Virus record (IMG/VR): IMGVR_UViG_3300008113_000666
Coordinates: 1 to 22,101 of that record
Origin: a virus
Reading direction: 5' to 3' (one strand)
Length of the DNA: 22,101 nt
Shown here: one piece after another, positions 1-6,095 of the stretch
Layout: every line of letters starts with the position of its first letter
How positions within the stretch are numbered: position 1 is the first letter of the stretch
Position numbers and translations under genes: made by a program
Notes under the pieces: generated by a model
Databases searched by the model: none
Told to the model about the DNA's origin: nothing
What the model saw: only the letters and a program-made list of their open reading frames with translations

Positions 1-83
1 AAGGTAGATAGGTTTATAAAACCGTTATTTTCCTTGTTGACAAGGTCTTTAACGGTATTGTATACCTGTTGTATATTAACCAT
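1..83 (-). CDS. Partial phage gene, N-terminal 27 codons
   Basis: An ATG at 83-81 opens a frame that runs off the left edge without a stop; the product begins MVNIQQVYNTVKDLVNKENN. The frame follows an intrinsic terminator and a TAnnTTTG box that ends 4 nt before the start codon, so it looks like the first gene of a new transcription unit with an almost leaderless mRNA. From memory, openings of this kind (short helical N-terminus with a VYN..KDLVNK-like motif) occur in virion structural genes downstream of the capsid module of Bacteroidota phages, but 27 residues cannot establish a function. Confidence 0.6.
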   Translation of the reverse strand, partial: MVNIQQVYNTVKDLVNKENNGFINLST

Positions 84-87
84 AAAG

Positions 88-95
88 CAAATATA
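88..95 (-). promoter_or_regulatory. Bacteroidota-type -7 promoter box (TATATTTG)
   Basis: Read on the minus strand, 95-88 is TATATTTG, a full match to TAnnTTTG. With the usual start point about 4 nt after the box, transcription would begin near 84, next to the ATG at 83. No TTG or TTTG is present at the -33 position; that region falls in the loop of the upstream terminator. Confidence 0.6.
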
Positions 96-100
96 GGCAT

Positions 101-129
101 AAAAAAAGAGGGCCTTAACGGGCCCTCTT
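101..129 (-). terminator. Intrinsic terminator of the head operon
   Basis: AAGAGGGCC (106-114) and GGCCCTCTT (121-129) form a perfect 9-bp stem with a 6-nt loop. On the minus strand the stem is followed by seven T (complement of A101-A107). It lies 24 bases downstream of the stop codon of the last head-operon gene. This is a textbook Rho-independent terminator and the clearest one in the window. Confidence 0.9.
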
Positions 130-152
130 GTTCTTAAAACAAAGAACTCAAA

Positions 153-938
153 TTAAGACCCCATTTGCCTCTCTATTTCCGCAACAACTGGGGCTCCAGC
201 TTCTGTCATACAATATCTAACCATAATACTAATCGGATCTTGACCAGCTGGAACACTGATTATAGCTCTGTTAGAGTCAAACCATCTAATAGCATCTTCT
301 TCAATTTTTATAATCTGCATAGAAACGGCTCTATTCACCTTTGACTTCATCATGACCATTGGATCATCAAAAGACTCAATAAATGTCTTTGGGTTGGACT
401 TGGCGAACACTAACAAGTCATGTTTTATTTCCATAACTGGCCTGTCCGTATCCACTCCTAAGGCGGTCGCCACTACAAGCAGTTGCTCTAGGGGTTTGTC
501 TTTTATCATAGCTACAGCATCGGCTATCAAGAACTCGCTCTCAACATCAACCTTAGCCCTGGCTTCATTATCAACAAGCTCGAACATAGACCCTCCGTTA
601 GCCTTATTTCCTGGGTGAAGGCCCAGATATTTAATAAGATTTGGTTGATTATGCCCCACAAAAACTCTGCCCATCCTAAAGATAACTGGCGTCTTAACGG
701 ATGATGATGATTGTTCATCTTTGAATACAGAGTTTTCATTTTCGCAATATCTTATTTCTCTTACTGATTTTGTTTTTTCATCGTACACTGTTACTCCAGA
801 CTGAATAAGCATGTGTGTCGCCCCAGAAGAAAAAGATTGATATTCTAATGTTGACTTTGTTGCCCTTGTAGGGCTGACATCAGGCTTAATAAGTATTGCA
901 CCGTTGCCCTGATTAGATCTCCTAGTTGTCTTTTCCAT
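153..938 (-). CDS. Hypothetical phage protein, last gene of head operon
   Basis: The product is 261 residues and not recognised with certainty. The N-terminal third is polar and Ser/Thr rich with a basic start (EKTTRRSNQGNGAIL). The middle reads like a compact beta domain (VIFRMGRVFVGHNQPNL, about 85-102), and the C-terminal half looks helical with DAIRWFDSN near 216-224. No signal peptide, membrane helix or catalytic motif is visible. It is the last gene before the terminator and follows the probable head-surface gene, so a head-completion or connector role is possible, but only from position. The start at 938 is supported by the A-rich leader AAATTTAATAAAATGG. Confidence 0.8.
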   Translation of the reverse strand: MEKTTRRSNQGNGAILIKPDVSPTRATKSTLEYQSFSSGATHMLIQSGVTVYDEKTKSVREIRYCENENSVFKDEQSSSSVKTPVIFRMGRVFVGHNQPNLIKYLGLHPGNKANGGSMFELVDNEARAKVDVESEFLIADAVAMIKDKPLEQLLVVATALGVDTDRPVMEIKHDLLVFAKSNPKTFIESFDDPMVMMKSKVNRAVSMQIIKIEEDAIRWFDSNRAIISVPAGQDPISIMVRYCMTEAGAPVVAEIERQMGS

Positions 939-964
939 TTTATTAAATTTTATGTTTTTTTATA

Positions 965-1672
965 TTAAACCACCAAGTAATTAAAGCTTAAAGCAGCTGT
1001 AGTTGCTGCGGCCGCAGATGCGTTTTGATAAGAAACAACAAAACTGTTGGCGGCAATAGACTTAACAGCAAGTCCAGTAAATGACGCAGCAGTAGTTCCG
1101 ACTGGTGTCAAGAAAACCTTGGAACTCGTCGTCACCCCAGTAAGGTTTATTGTAAATTCAGCAGCCGTAGATGCAGCCAATGATGTCGCATCTGTAACTA
1201 CTGTTCCGCAAAACTTGGATGCATTGACAGCTGTTGCCCTGCTGGTTGTTTGAGTCAAGGTTTCAACCTCGCCAGAGGCAAAAGAAAGTCTTGCCACAGT
1301 AGTCGTTCCAGTAGCAGTAAGGTTAGCAACACTGATTGTGCCGCTGCTATTTTCATCTGCTATAGGGACCCAGGTGTTGTTTACCGTGTATATAAGTGTT
1401 GTTGACTCAGCAACACCATCAAGCGATCTTATATTAGATCCATCTACAGATATATTAACGGCGCCAGTTTGTGTTGCATTAGTAACAGCAACTCTAATAA
1501 GAGTTCCGTATGTCCAAAAAGCTCCGTTTGATTTTTTTATTGGTATCGTAAATGTTCCTCCAGCAGCTCTGTTATACTCAACAAAAGAGGTCAGTCCATT
1601 CCAAGTTCCTGTTGAATCAGTAATCGTCTGAGTAGCTCCGTCGAGCAATAATGGAAAAATAATTTTTGACAT
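965..1672 (-). CDS. Probable head-surface or decoration protein
   Basis: The 235-residue product is rich in Ala, Thr, Ser and Val and almost lacks Cys, His and Trp, as expected for an extracellular all-beta virion protein. Two parts can be told apart: residues about 1-110 (IIFPLLLDGATQTI, then NGTFTIPI-like strands) and a C-terminal repeat-like beta region ending in ALSFNYLVV. It sits directly downstream of the major capsid gene in the same operon, the usual place for decoration or head-fibre genes. No homologous family is identified from sequence alone; a short tail component is the alternative. The leader CAAATAAAAAAACAATG is A-rich. Confidence 0.7.
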   Translation of the reverse strand: MSKIIFPLLLDGATQTITDSTGTWNGLTSFVEYNRAAGGTFTIPIKKSNGAFWTYGTLIRVAVTNATQTGAVNISVDGSNIRSLDGVAESTTLIYTVNNTWVPIADENSSGTISVANLTATGTTTVARLSFASGEVETLTQTTSRATAVNASKFCGTVVTDATSLAASTAAEFTINLTGVTTSSKVFLTPVGTTAASFTGLAVKSIAANSFVVSYQNASAAAATTAALSFNYLVV

Positions 1673-1694
1673 TGTTTTTTTATTTGAGGTTAAT

Positions 1695-1732
1695 GCAGGA
1701 GAGGAAAAGCTTTTGACTCTATCCCCCCCTGC
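1695..1732 (-). other. Imperfect hairpin between capsid and surface-protein genes
   Basis: GCAGGAGAGG (1695-1704) faces CCCCCCCTGC (1723-1732), giving a 10-position stem with two A-C mismatches around an AAAAGCTTTT palindrome. It fills the 75-base gap between the capsid stop and the next start. No T-run follows on the minus strand, so it is not a standard terminator; it may be an mRNA-stabilising or attenuating structure. Confidence 0.4.
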
Positions 1733-1747
1733 TATAACCGTGTTATT

Positions 1748-3100
1748 TTACTTCAATACAACGTGTTGGTTAGCAGCTCTTGTAACCAGGTTGCACTCAG
1801 AGCGGTAGTTAAATCTGGCAACGTCAGTTCCATCGGTAGCATGACCAAGGATAGAACCAGTGATGAAATGCTCAACATCTCTGTTGTAATTTCCAGCACC
1901 CTTGTAATTCATTTCCAGCGCGGGAGATCTTTCGCCTGTTTTAGCGTCAGCGACATTGGTCATGGGAATCAGGGCTCCTTTGTAGGTAGGTCCAGAAGTG
2001 TTCAATCCAGAGATAGTAGCGTCATTCAGCATATTCCAGTCGTGCTTATGGAAGGTGTATCCGCCTCTTGTGAACGACTTAAATCCAAGCTGAATAGCCA
2101 TGTTGGCGTCATTATTAAAGGCTCCAAACTGACCAGGAAGACCAGCAGTAACCTGAGTCGCAATGCCATTGGCAATCATGTCATCTACGTCCAAAGAAGT
2201 TCTTCTGTCAACATACATAGCGTATTCACTAGGGGCGCCTTCTTTATCGAGTTCGAGAATGATCTGGTCCATGTCAGACATAGAAGCAAAGGTTCCTTGA
2301 GCGCCGCCACTTACATCTGCCACGATTCCTCTTGTTTCAACAGCTTGGAAGTAGCCCTCTGTACCAGGAACAGATCCAGTCTCAAGAGCTATGGTTCCAC
2401 TAGAAACCTTTTGGCCAAAAACCATCATCATCTCTCTTTGATTCATAAATCTCTTACGAGCATCCATTTCGTTTTTGTGGTACCATAGGTAAGACCCATC
2501 AACATTTACCCAGCCAATGTTGGTTGCCTGAGATCCATTCACAATAAACACCTCCTTAGTAATGAAGAGGGGATTTGTTCTTGAGGTTACCGATGTCTGG
2601 TAGAATGTTGCTGGCTGGTTTGTGCCTTGTGCGTATATGTTACCGATTACAGCGCCATTATAAGTGCCAGAGTTGATAACCGAAGTATTGCTTCCAGTCA
2701 GTGATTTGACAGCAATGTTAGAGGCTCCAGTCAAAGCCGTTATAACTACTCTTTGTCCATCATGAAGGAGCAGAACGTCATTGAGTCTAAGCGCCGTATG
2801 CAGGTTGGTCCCAGAAAGAACTCCAGTAGCAGCGCTAGTCAGTGCCGTGTACGCAAACGTCTTATGCAGTCTACCTTCTTCCCACCAGGTAACCTCGTCG
2901 GCTGTGGCTACGTTTTTCTTTGCTCCAGTAAGCTCAATGAATCCAGTAAGACCTTGGTCGCCATATGTTCTGACCAAAATCTCTCTGTTGTCTGGCTTAG
3001 TAGGACTTATAAGCGAACCGAGAGTAGTATAATTCTCTGGTGTTGTTCTAGTATCTGGACGGTATGTATTTTGATCCGCCCTTGTTATCGAATTAGCCAT
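1748..3100 (-). CDS. Major capsid protein
   Basis: The 450-residue product forms the icosahedral head shell. It starts with a polar arm (MANSITRADQNTYRPDTRTT), followed by the stretch PDNREILVRTYGDQGL at about 36-51. Residues near 215-230 hold a helical segment (MDARKRFMNQREMMMVFGQ), and the C-terminus contains the beta-rich RSPALEMNYKG and DVARFNYRSECNLV. Length, composition and position are those of an HK97-fold capsid protein: it follows a scaffold-like gene and precedes a surface-protein gene. No single catalytic motif exists for the family, so the call rests on overall pattern and context. The leader AACTAAAACAAAATGG is A-rich with no Shine-Dalgarno. Confidence 0.88.
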   Translation of the reverse strand: MANSITRADQNTYRPDTRTTPENYTTLGSLISPTKPDNREILVRTYGDQGLTGFIELTGAKKNVATADEVTWWEEGRLHKTFAYTALTSAATGVLSGTNLHTALRLNDVLLLHDGQRVVITALTGASNIAVKSLTGSNTSVINSGTYNGAVIGNIYAQGTNQPATFYQTSVTSRTNPLFITKEVFIVNGSQATNIGWVNVDGSYLWYHKNEMDARKRFMNQREMMMVFGQKVSSGTIALETGSVPGTEGYFQAVETRGIVADVSGGAQGTFASMSDMDQIILELDKEGAPSEYAMYVDRRTSLDVDDMIANGIATQVTAGLPGQFGAFNNDANMAIQLGFKSFTRGGYTFHKHDWNMLNDATISGLNTSGPTYKGALIPMTNVADAKTGERSPALEMNYKGAGNYNRDVEHFITGSILGHATDGTDVARFNYRSECNLVTRAANQHVVLK

Positions 3101-3122
3101 TTTGTTTTAGTTTTTTTTGTTG

Positions 3123-4145
3123 TTAAAGGAATTTAATACCGCCTCCGTTCATGCCAAGAGCTTCTCTGAGCTGAGCTGTAAGGGGGTCTTGTTGATTGTT
3201 TGCGCTAGCTTGATTCGGCGACTTGGCATTTACATTAGCTGCTTTATTCACTATACTCTTCTGTCCGTCACTCATCCCCTGTCTGTACGCAGACGTAAGT
3301 ATAGAGTTCATGTTGTCCAAAACAGTTCTGTGCATATTCAGCATGTCATAATTCCAAGAGCCATCCTCGCGCACATAAGGATCGAAGAACTCGTCAAGGC
3401 GAGAATTTTTGTCAAATAAAGCAGACTTGTATCTGTCATCTACGGAGTACATAAACTTTTTGCCCCCTAGATCGAATTCGATTCCTTGAAATTCATCAAG
3501 GTTTCTAGCCATATCACTTATCCACTCGTCATTGACAATAGAGCTATAGTCTTCGCTTTTGGCAACTGGGGTCTGGTAATCATTTCTTATCTGATCTATA
3601 GACCGTCTAGCTGACTCAGCGTCAATCTTTAGCTGCAATTTTGAGAGCTTAACCTCGTCCTCTCCGTAGACGTCTGGGTTAACTTTGTACTTGCTACCGA
3701 CAAGGATGTCTATCTCTTCTTGAGAAAGGTTAGGGTATTCCGCCGACATATTCAGCTTCACAACTGAAAGATCATCCATTTCGGATGGGTTAATCGACTG
3801 ATAAATAAACCAATCTCTTGGGTCTCGACCAGTCTTTTCGACAAAGTCGACTATAGCAGACACACGCTCGTCAATGGCACGTTCACGCTCTCTGTATTCC
3901 ACTAAATCGTCGTAAGAGCTTATGCTTCTACCGAACCTTTCGCTCAAGTAAGACAGCACAGCTGAATCAACATCTTCAGCAGGAACATCATTGTTGACTT
4001 CTGTTTGAGCCTCTTCTTGATTCAAAGCCTGATCAATTTCCTGAGAGATATTCTGTTCGATTACCTCCTCTTGATTGTTAAGAGCCTGAATTTCAGAATC
4101 ATCTACAAAGTAGAAGCTTTTCTCTTCATTGTTTTCAAAGGACAT
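3123..4145 (-). CDS. Scaffold-like head assembly protein
   Basis: The 340-residue product is strongly acidic at the N-terminus (many Asp, Glu, Asn and Gln in residues 1-60, for example QEEAQTEVNNDVPAEDVDSA) and largely helical in the middle (ERERAIDERVSAIVDFVEK, about 85-103). It ends in a Gly/Lys-containing tail (GMNGGGIKFL). Immediate placement upstream of the capsid gene, acidity, predicted helicity and a short basic or hydrophobic end are the features of phage scaffolding proteins, which line the prohead interior and bind capsid protein through the C-terminus. No protease domain or Ser-His pair was noticed, so it is unlikely to be a fused protease-scaffold. Start by ATG behind AATTTAATTAAAATG. 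Confidence 0.72.
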   Translation of the reverse strand: MSFENNEEKSFYFVDDSEIQALNNQEEVIEQNISQEIDQALNQEEAQTEVNNDVPAEDVDSAVLSYLSERFGRSISSYDDLVEYRERERAIDERVSAIVDFVEKTGRDPRDWFIYQSINPSEMDDLSVVKLNMSAEYPNLSQEEIDILVGSKYKVNPDVYGEDEVKLSKLQLKIDAESARRSIDQIRNDYQTPVAKSEDYSSIVNDEWISDMARNLDEFQGIEFDLGGKKFMYSVDDRYKSALFDKNSRLDEFFDPYVREDGSWNYDMLNMHRTVLDNMNSILTSAYRQGMSDGQKSIVNKAANVNAKSPNQASANNQQDPLTAQLREALGMNGGGIKFL

Positions 4146-4173
4146 TTTAATTAAATTTATTTATGGGTTTTTT

Positions 4174-4452
4174 TTACTTCAAGTATATAAGGCAAGTCGT
4201 GCTTGCACCAGAGGTGATTTTGGTGAACGGACCCTCTATTGGAACAAGGCTTCCAGATGGAAATGTTACAGAGACACCATCTGCATCTACCACTGGATTG
4301 GTTCCGTTATGATCAAATAAACTTCCGCCAAAAAGAGTAACTGTAGCTGCCGTTCCTGATGTTGTCGCGGTAACCAAAACTTTTTCTATAACTGTTCCAG
4401 TTGGGGCTTCATATGTAATTGAAGCTGGTATATATTGTATTCTAGATGCCAT
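4174..4452 (-). CDS. Small beta-rich virion protein
   Basis: The 92-residue product opens MASRIQYIPASITYEAPTGT and continues with alternating hydrophobic/Thr strands (KVLVTATTSGTAATVTLFGG) to a short hydrophobic end (CLIYLK). Composition is that of a small extracellular or head-surface beta domain, with no charged catalytic cluster. It starts one base after the stop of the membrane/coiled-coil gene and precedes the scaffold gene, so it is part of the head operon. It could be a capsid decoration, head-tail joining or minor head protein; the sequence does not decide between these. Confidence 0.7.
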   Translation of the reverse strand: MASRIQYIPASITYEAPTGTVIEKVLVTATTSGTAATVTLFGGSLFDHNGTNPVVDADGVSVTFPSGSLVPIEGPFTKITSGASTTCLIYLK

Positions 4453-4453
4453 G

Positions 4454-4663
4454 TTATTCGTCTATTTGTTTTCTTGCCAAAAGTATTTTAATCTCCTGAA
4501 CGTCTTTTATCAATTTATCTATGCTATTTTGAAGAACAGTTGTCTGCTTTTCATGTATGTCAAGTCTAAGTGCAAGCTTGCTGATTTCTATGTTCAGCTT
4601 TACGTACACGCCAACAAGACCAGCGGCAAGGACTATTATCTGATAGATGTTGATGTCAATCAT
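4454..4663 (-). CDS. Small membrane protein with coiled coil
   Basis: The 69-residue product has one N-terminal membrane helix (about residues 6-23, IYQIIVLAAGLVGVYVKL) followed by a heptad-patterned coiled coil (about 25-62, with hydrophobic residues spaced 3 and 4 in ISKLALRLDIHEKQTTVLQN). This layout fits holin- or hemolysin XhlA-like phage proteins, or a membrane anchor for head assembly. It is the first gene behind a TATATTTG box, and the mRNA would carry only about 3 nt before the ATG. Its place at the head of the capsid operon is unusual for a lysis gene, so the function stays open. Confidence 0.7.
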   Translation of the reverse strand: MIDINIYQIIVLAAGLVGVYVKLNIEISKLALRLDIHEKQTTVLQNSIDKLIKDVQEIKILLARKQIDE

Positions 4664-4670
4664 TTGGCTG

Positions 4671-4678
4671 CAAATATA
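4671..4678 (-). promoter_or_regulatory. -7 promoter box of the head operon (TATATTTG)
   Basis: On the minus strand, 4678-4671 reads TATATTTG, matching TAnnTTTG, in the 22-base gap between two genes. The expected start point near 4667 leaves a 3-nt leader before the ATG at 4663. No clear -33 element is seen. With the terminator at 101-129 it would bound one head transcript of about 4.5 kb. Confidence 0.6.
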
Positions 4679-4685
4679 ATAATTT

Positions 4686-4973
4686 TTACCACTTTACTTT
4701 ATTAGCCCAGTATGCTGCACTCATCTTTCCCTTGGCTATGTTCTTAGCATGTCTAGCCTGAAAAGACTGCCTTCTGTTCTTATATGACTCTGACTCCCCT
4801 TCTTTCTTTGGGGATCCAGATACACCTTGCTGACCGAAGCGAATCAGTTTAGTCTTATCCCCAACCTTGGCCAACACAACATGAGACTTCTTGGGGTGAG
4901 AAGGAGTGGCCTTAGGCTTATTAACGCCAGATAGCCCGTTCTTCTTAAGTATTGCTGCTATCTTGTTGTTCAT
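4686..4973 (-). CDS. Small basic conserved-type phage protein
   Basis: The 95-residue product is strongly basic. The N-terminal half is Lys/Pro rich. The C-terminal half carries KLIRFGQQG (about 42-50), NRRQSFQARH (66-75) and the end SAAYWANKVKW. From memory, the pattern RFG, then a basic R..SF.ARH segment, then an aromatic YW...W end recurs in small proteins of many tailed phages with no established function. It overlaps the preceding 48-residue frame by 29 nt. Binding to nucleic acid or to acidic scaffold is a guess from charge only. Confidence 0.75.
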   Translation of the reverse strand: MNNKIAAILKKNGLSGVNKPKATPSHPKKSHVVLAKVGDKTKLIRFGQQGVSGSPKKEGESESYKNRRQSFQARHAKNIAKGKMSAAYWANKVKW

Positions 4974-5091
4974 CTATTTTGTTTAAACTTTTTAAAGCGT
5001 CTATACCAGCGCTAACTTCTGAGTAAGGTCTTTGAGCTAAATAATTTATTATAGCCGAAAGAGTTTGCTCATCAATAACGTACTTATTCAT
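4945..5091 (-). CDS. Very small phage protein (48 aa)
   Basis: This short frame starts MNKYVIDEQTLSAIINYLAQ and stops at TAA 4947-4945. It is predicted as two helices (DEQTLSAIINYLAQ and SEVSAGIDALKSLNK). The start is preceded by the same A-rich leader AAATTTAATAAAATG seen before the 261-residue gene near the left end, which supports real translation. It begins 4 nt after the stop of the 56-residue gene, and its 3' end overlaps the start of the basic 95-residue gene by 29 nt. Function is not recognised; short helical genes of this type are common beside phage structural genes. Confidence 0.65.
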   Translation of the reverse strand: MNKYVIDEQTLSAIINYLAQRPYSEVSAGIDALKSLNKIDEQQDSSNT

Positions 5092-5095
5092 TTTA

Positions 5096-5266
5096 TTAAA
5101 TTTTGTTTATGGCCTCTATATCTTGATCTGTTAAATTACCACCATTATTTACTGCTAAGATAACGGATACTTTAACTTTTTCATTGGTGTGCCCAAGAAT
5201 GTGATTTATAACAACCTCAGATCCAAGCGCAGAAATCACAGATTGTAAAGCTAAGTCGTGTGTCAT
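5096..5266 (-). CDS. Very small phage protein (56 aa)
   Basis: The frame starts MTHDLALQSVISALGSEVVI and stops at TAA 5098-5096. Its ATG overlaps the TGA of the upstream discoidin-like gene in an ATGA junction, a strong sign of coupled translation. The product looks like a small alpha/beta or helical protein ending GGNLTDQDIEAINKI, without membrane helix or known motif. Function unknown. Confidence 0.65.
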   Translation of the reverse strand: MTHDLALQSVISALGSEVVINHILGHTNEKVKVSVILAVNNGGNLTDQDIEAINKI

Positions 5267-6093
5267 CCGTAGTTATTTGTACCGTTTTGGTTTGTTACTT
5301 CAAAAATACCATGATTAGTTTCCTCTCCAGCAAACGCACCAGTGCTGCTACTAAGTAATTGAAAGTGAGTGGCCTGAAAGTTGCTTGAAGATAAACGCAT
5401 GCTTTTTATTGTTGGTGGAGTAGGGTAAGTTCCAGGCTGGAATTCTATTTGCCACCAGTTAAGAGCAGAATTAGATATTCCTAAAGACCACCAAAACGTA
5501 CCAATAGCTGGGTTATCAGCAGCTTTCCATGGATCATATGTTGCGCTGTATGAATATCCAGCACTTACAGCTATTCCCGTCTCACTGGTATTGCTGGTTA
5601 GCTGTGTTGTTGGATACGCCGTGCCTCCTTGAGAAACAGAAGTGTAAAATCTTATATCAGCAATTCCAGCATAACTTGTAGTTGCCGCTCCAGCTGATGT
5701 TACTATTCTTAACCTAATGTACCGTGCCGTTACATAGCTAACATCATATGTGGCTGTTGCCACGGCGCTTTGCTTATAGTCTCCAAACTCTTGTGCTCTT
5801 ACAGAAAGAGTTCTTGTGCCTGTAGTGGCATTTGTGTCTTTTATAAAAAGTTTGTCACTTAATTTTTCTAGTGATGCACTTAAAGAGTGGTCAACGTTTG
5901 CATCAGTTACCGTAGTAGTGCCTCCTACTGCGGCGGAGGCAGAGAAATTTGGATTAGTATAACTAGCGTAATTAGAAATTGTTGCCGTTACCGTTCCGAA
6001 TGCGGCAGTTGCAACGCTTAACGTTGGGGTTGTAGAAGCTGGTGTTGATCCAGCGCCTGAAGTAGCGGGTATTGCAAATTCTCCTACAGCCAT
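5263..6093 (-). CDS. Adsorption protein with discoidin-like carbohydrate-binding region
   Basis: The 276-residue product has a low-complexity Ala/Thr/Ser N-terminus, then a beta region to about residue 120. The C-terminal part resembles the F5/8 type C (discoidin, galactose-binding-like) fold: YIRLRIVTSAG near 128-138, a GIADIRFYTS strand, then a WKAADNP segment and TFWWS, and a Trp-rich NWWQIEF strand followed by KSMRLSSS and HFQLLSSS. Such modules bind glycans, and the gene closes a run of three fibre genes, so a receptor-binding or fibre-tip role is likely. It starts 2 nt after the upstream fibre stop and overlaps the next gene by ATGA. Confidence 0.75.
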   Translation of the reverse strand: MAVGEFAIPATSGAGSTPASTTPTLSVATAAFGTVTATISNYASYTNPNFSASAAVGGTTTVTDANVDHSLSASLEKLSDKLFIKDTNATTGTRTLSVRAQEFGDYKQSAVATATYDVSYVTARYIRLRIVTSAGAATTSYAGIADIRFYTSVSQGGTAYPTTQLTSNTSETGIAVSAGYSYSATYDPWKAADNPAIGTFWWSLGISNSALNWWQIEFQPGTYPTPPTIKSMRLSSSNFQATHFQLLSSSTGAFAGEETNHGIFEVTNQNGTNNYG

Positions 6094-6095
6094 GA

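Noticed and set aside
4478-4485. TACTTTTG on the minus strand, 26 nt before the 92-residue gene
   Set aside because: It matches TAnnTTTG but lies in coding sequence with no -33 element, and the gene is already served by the box at 4671-4678.
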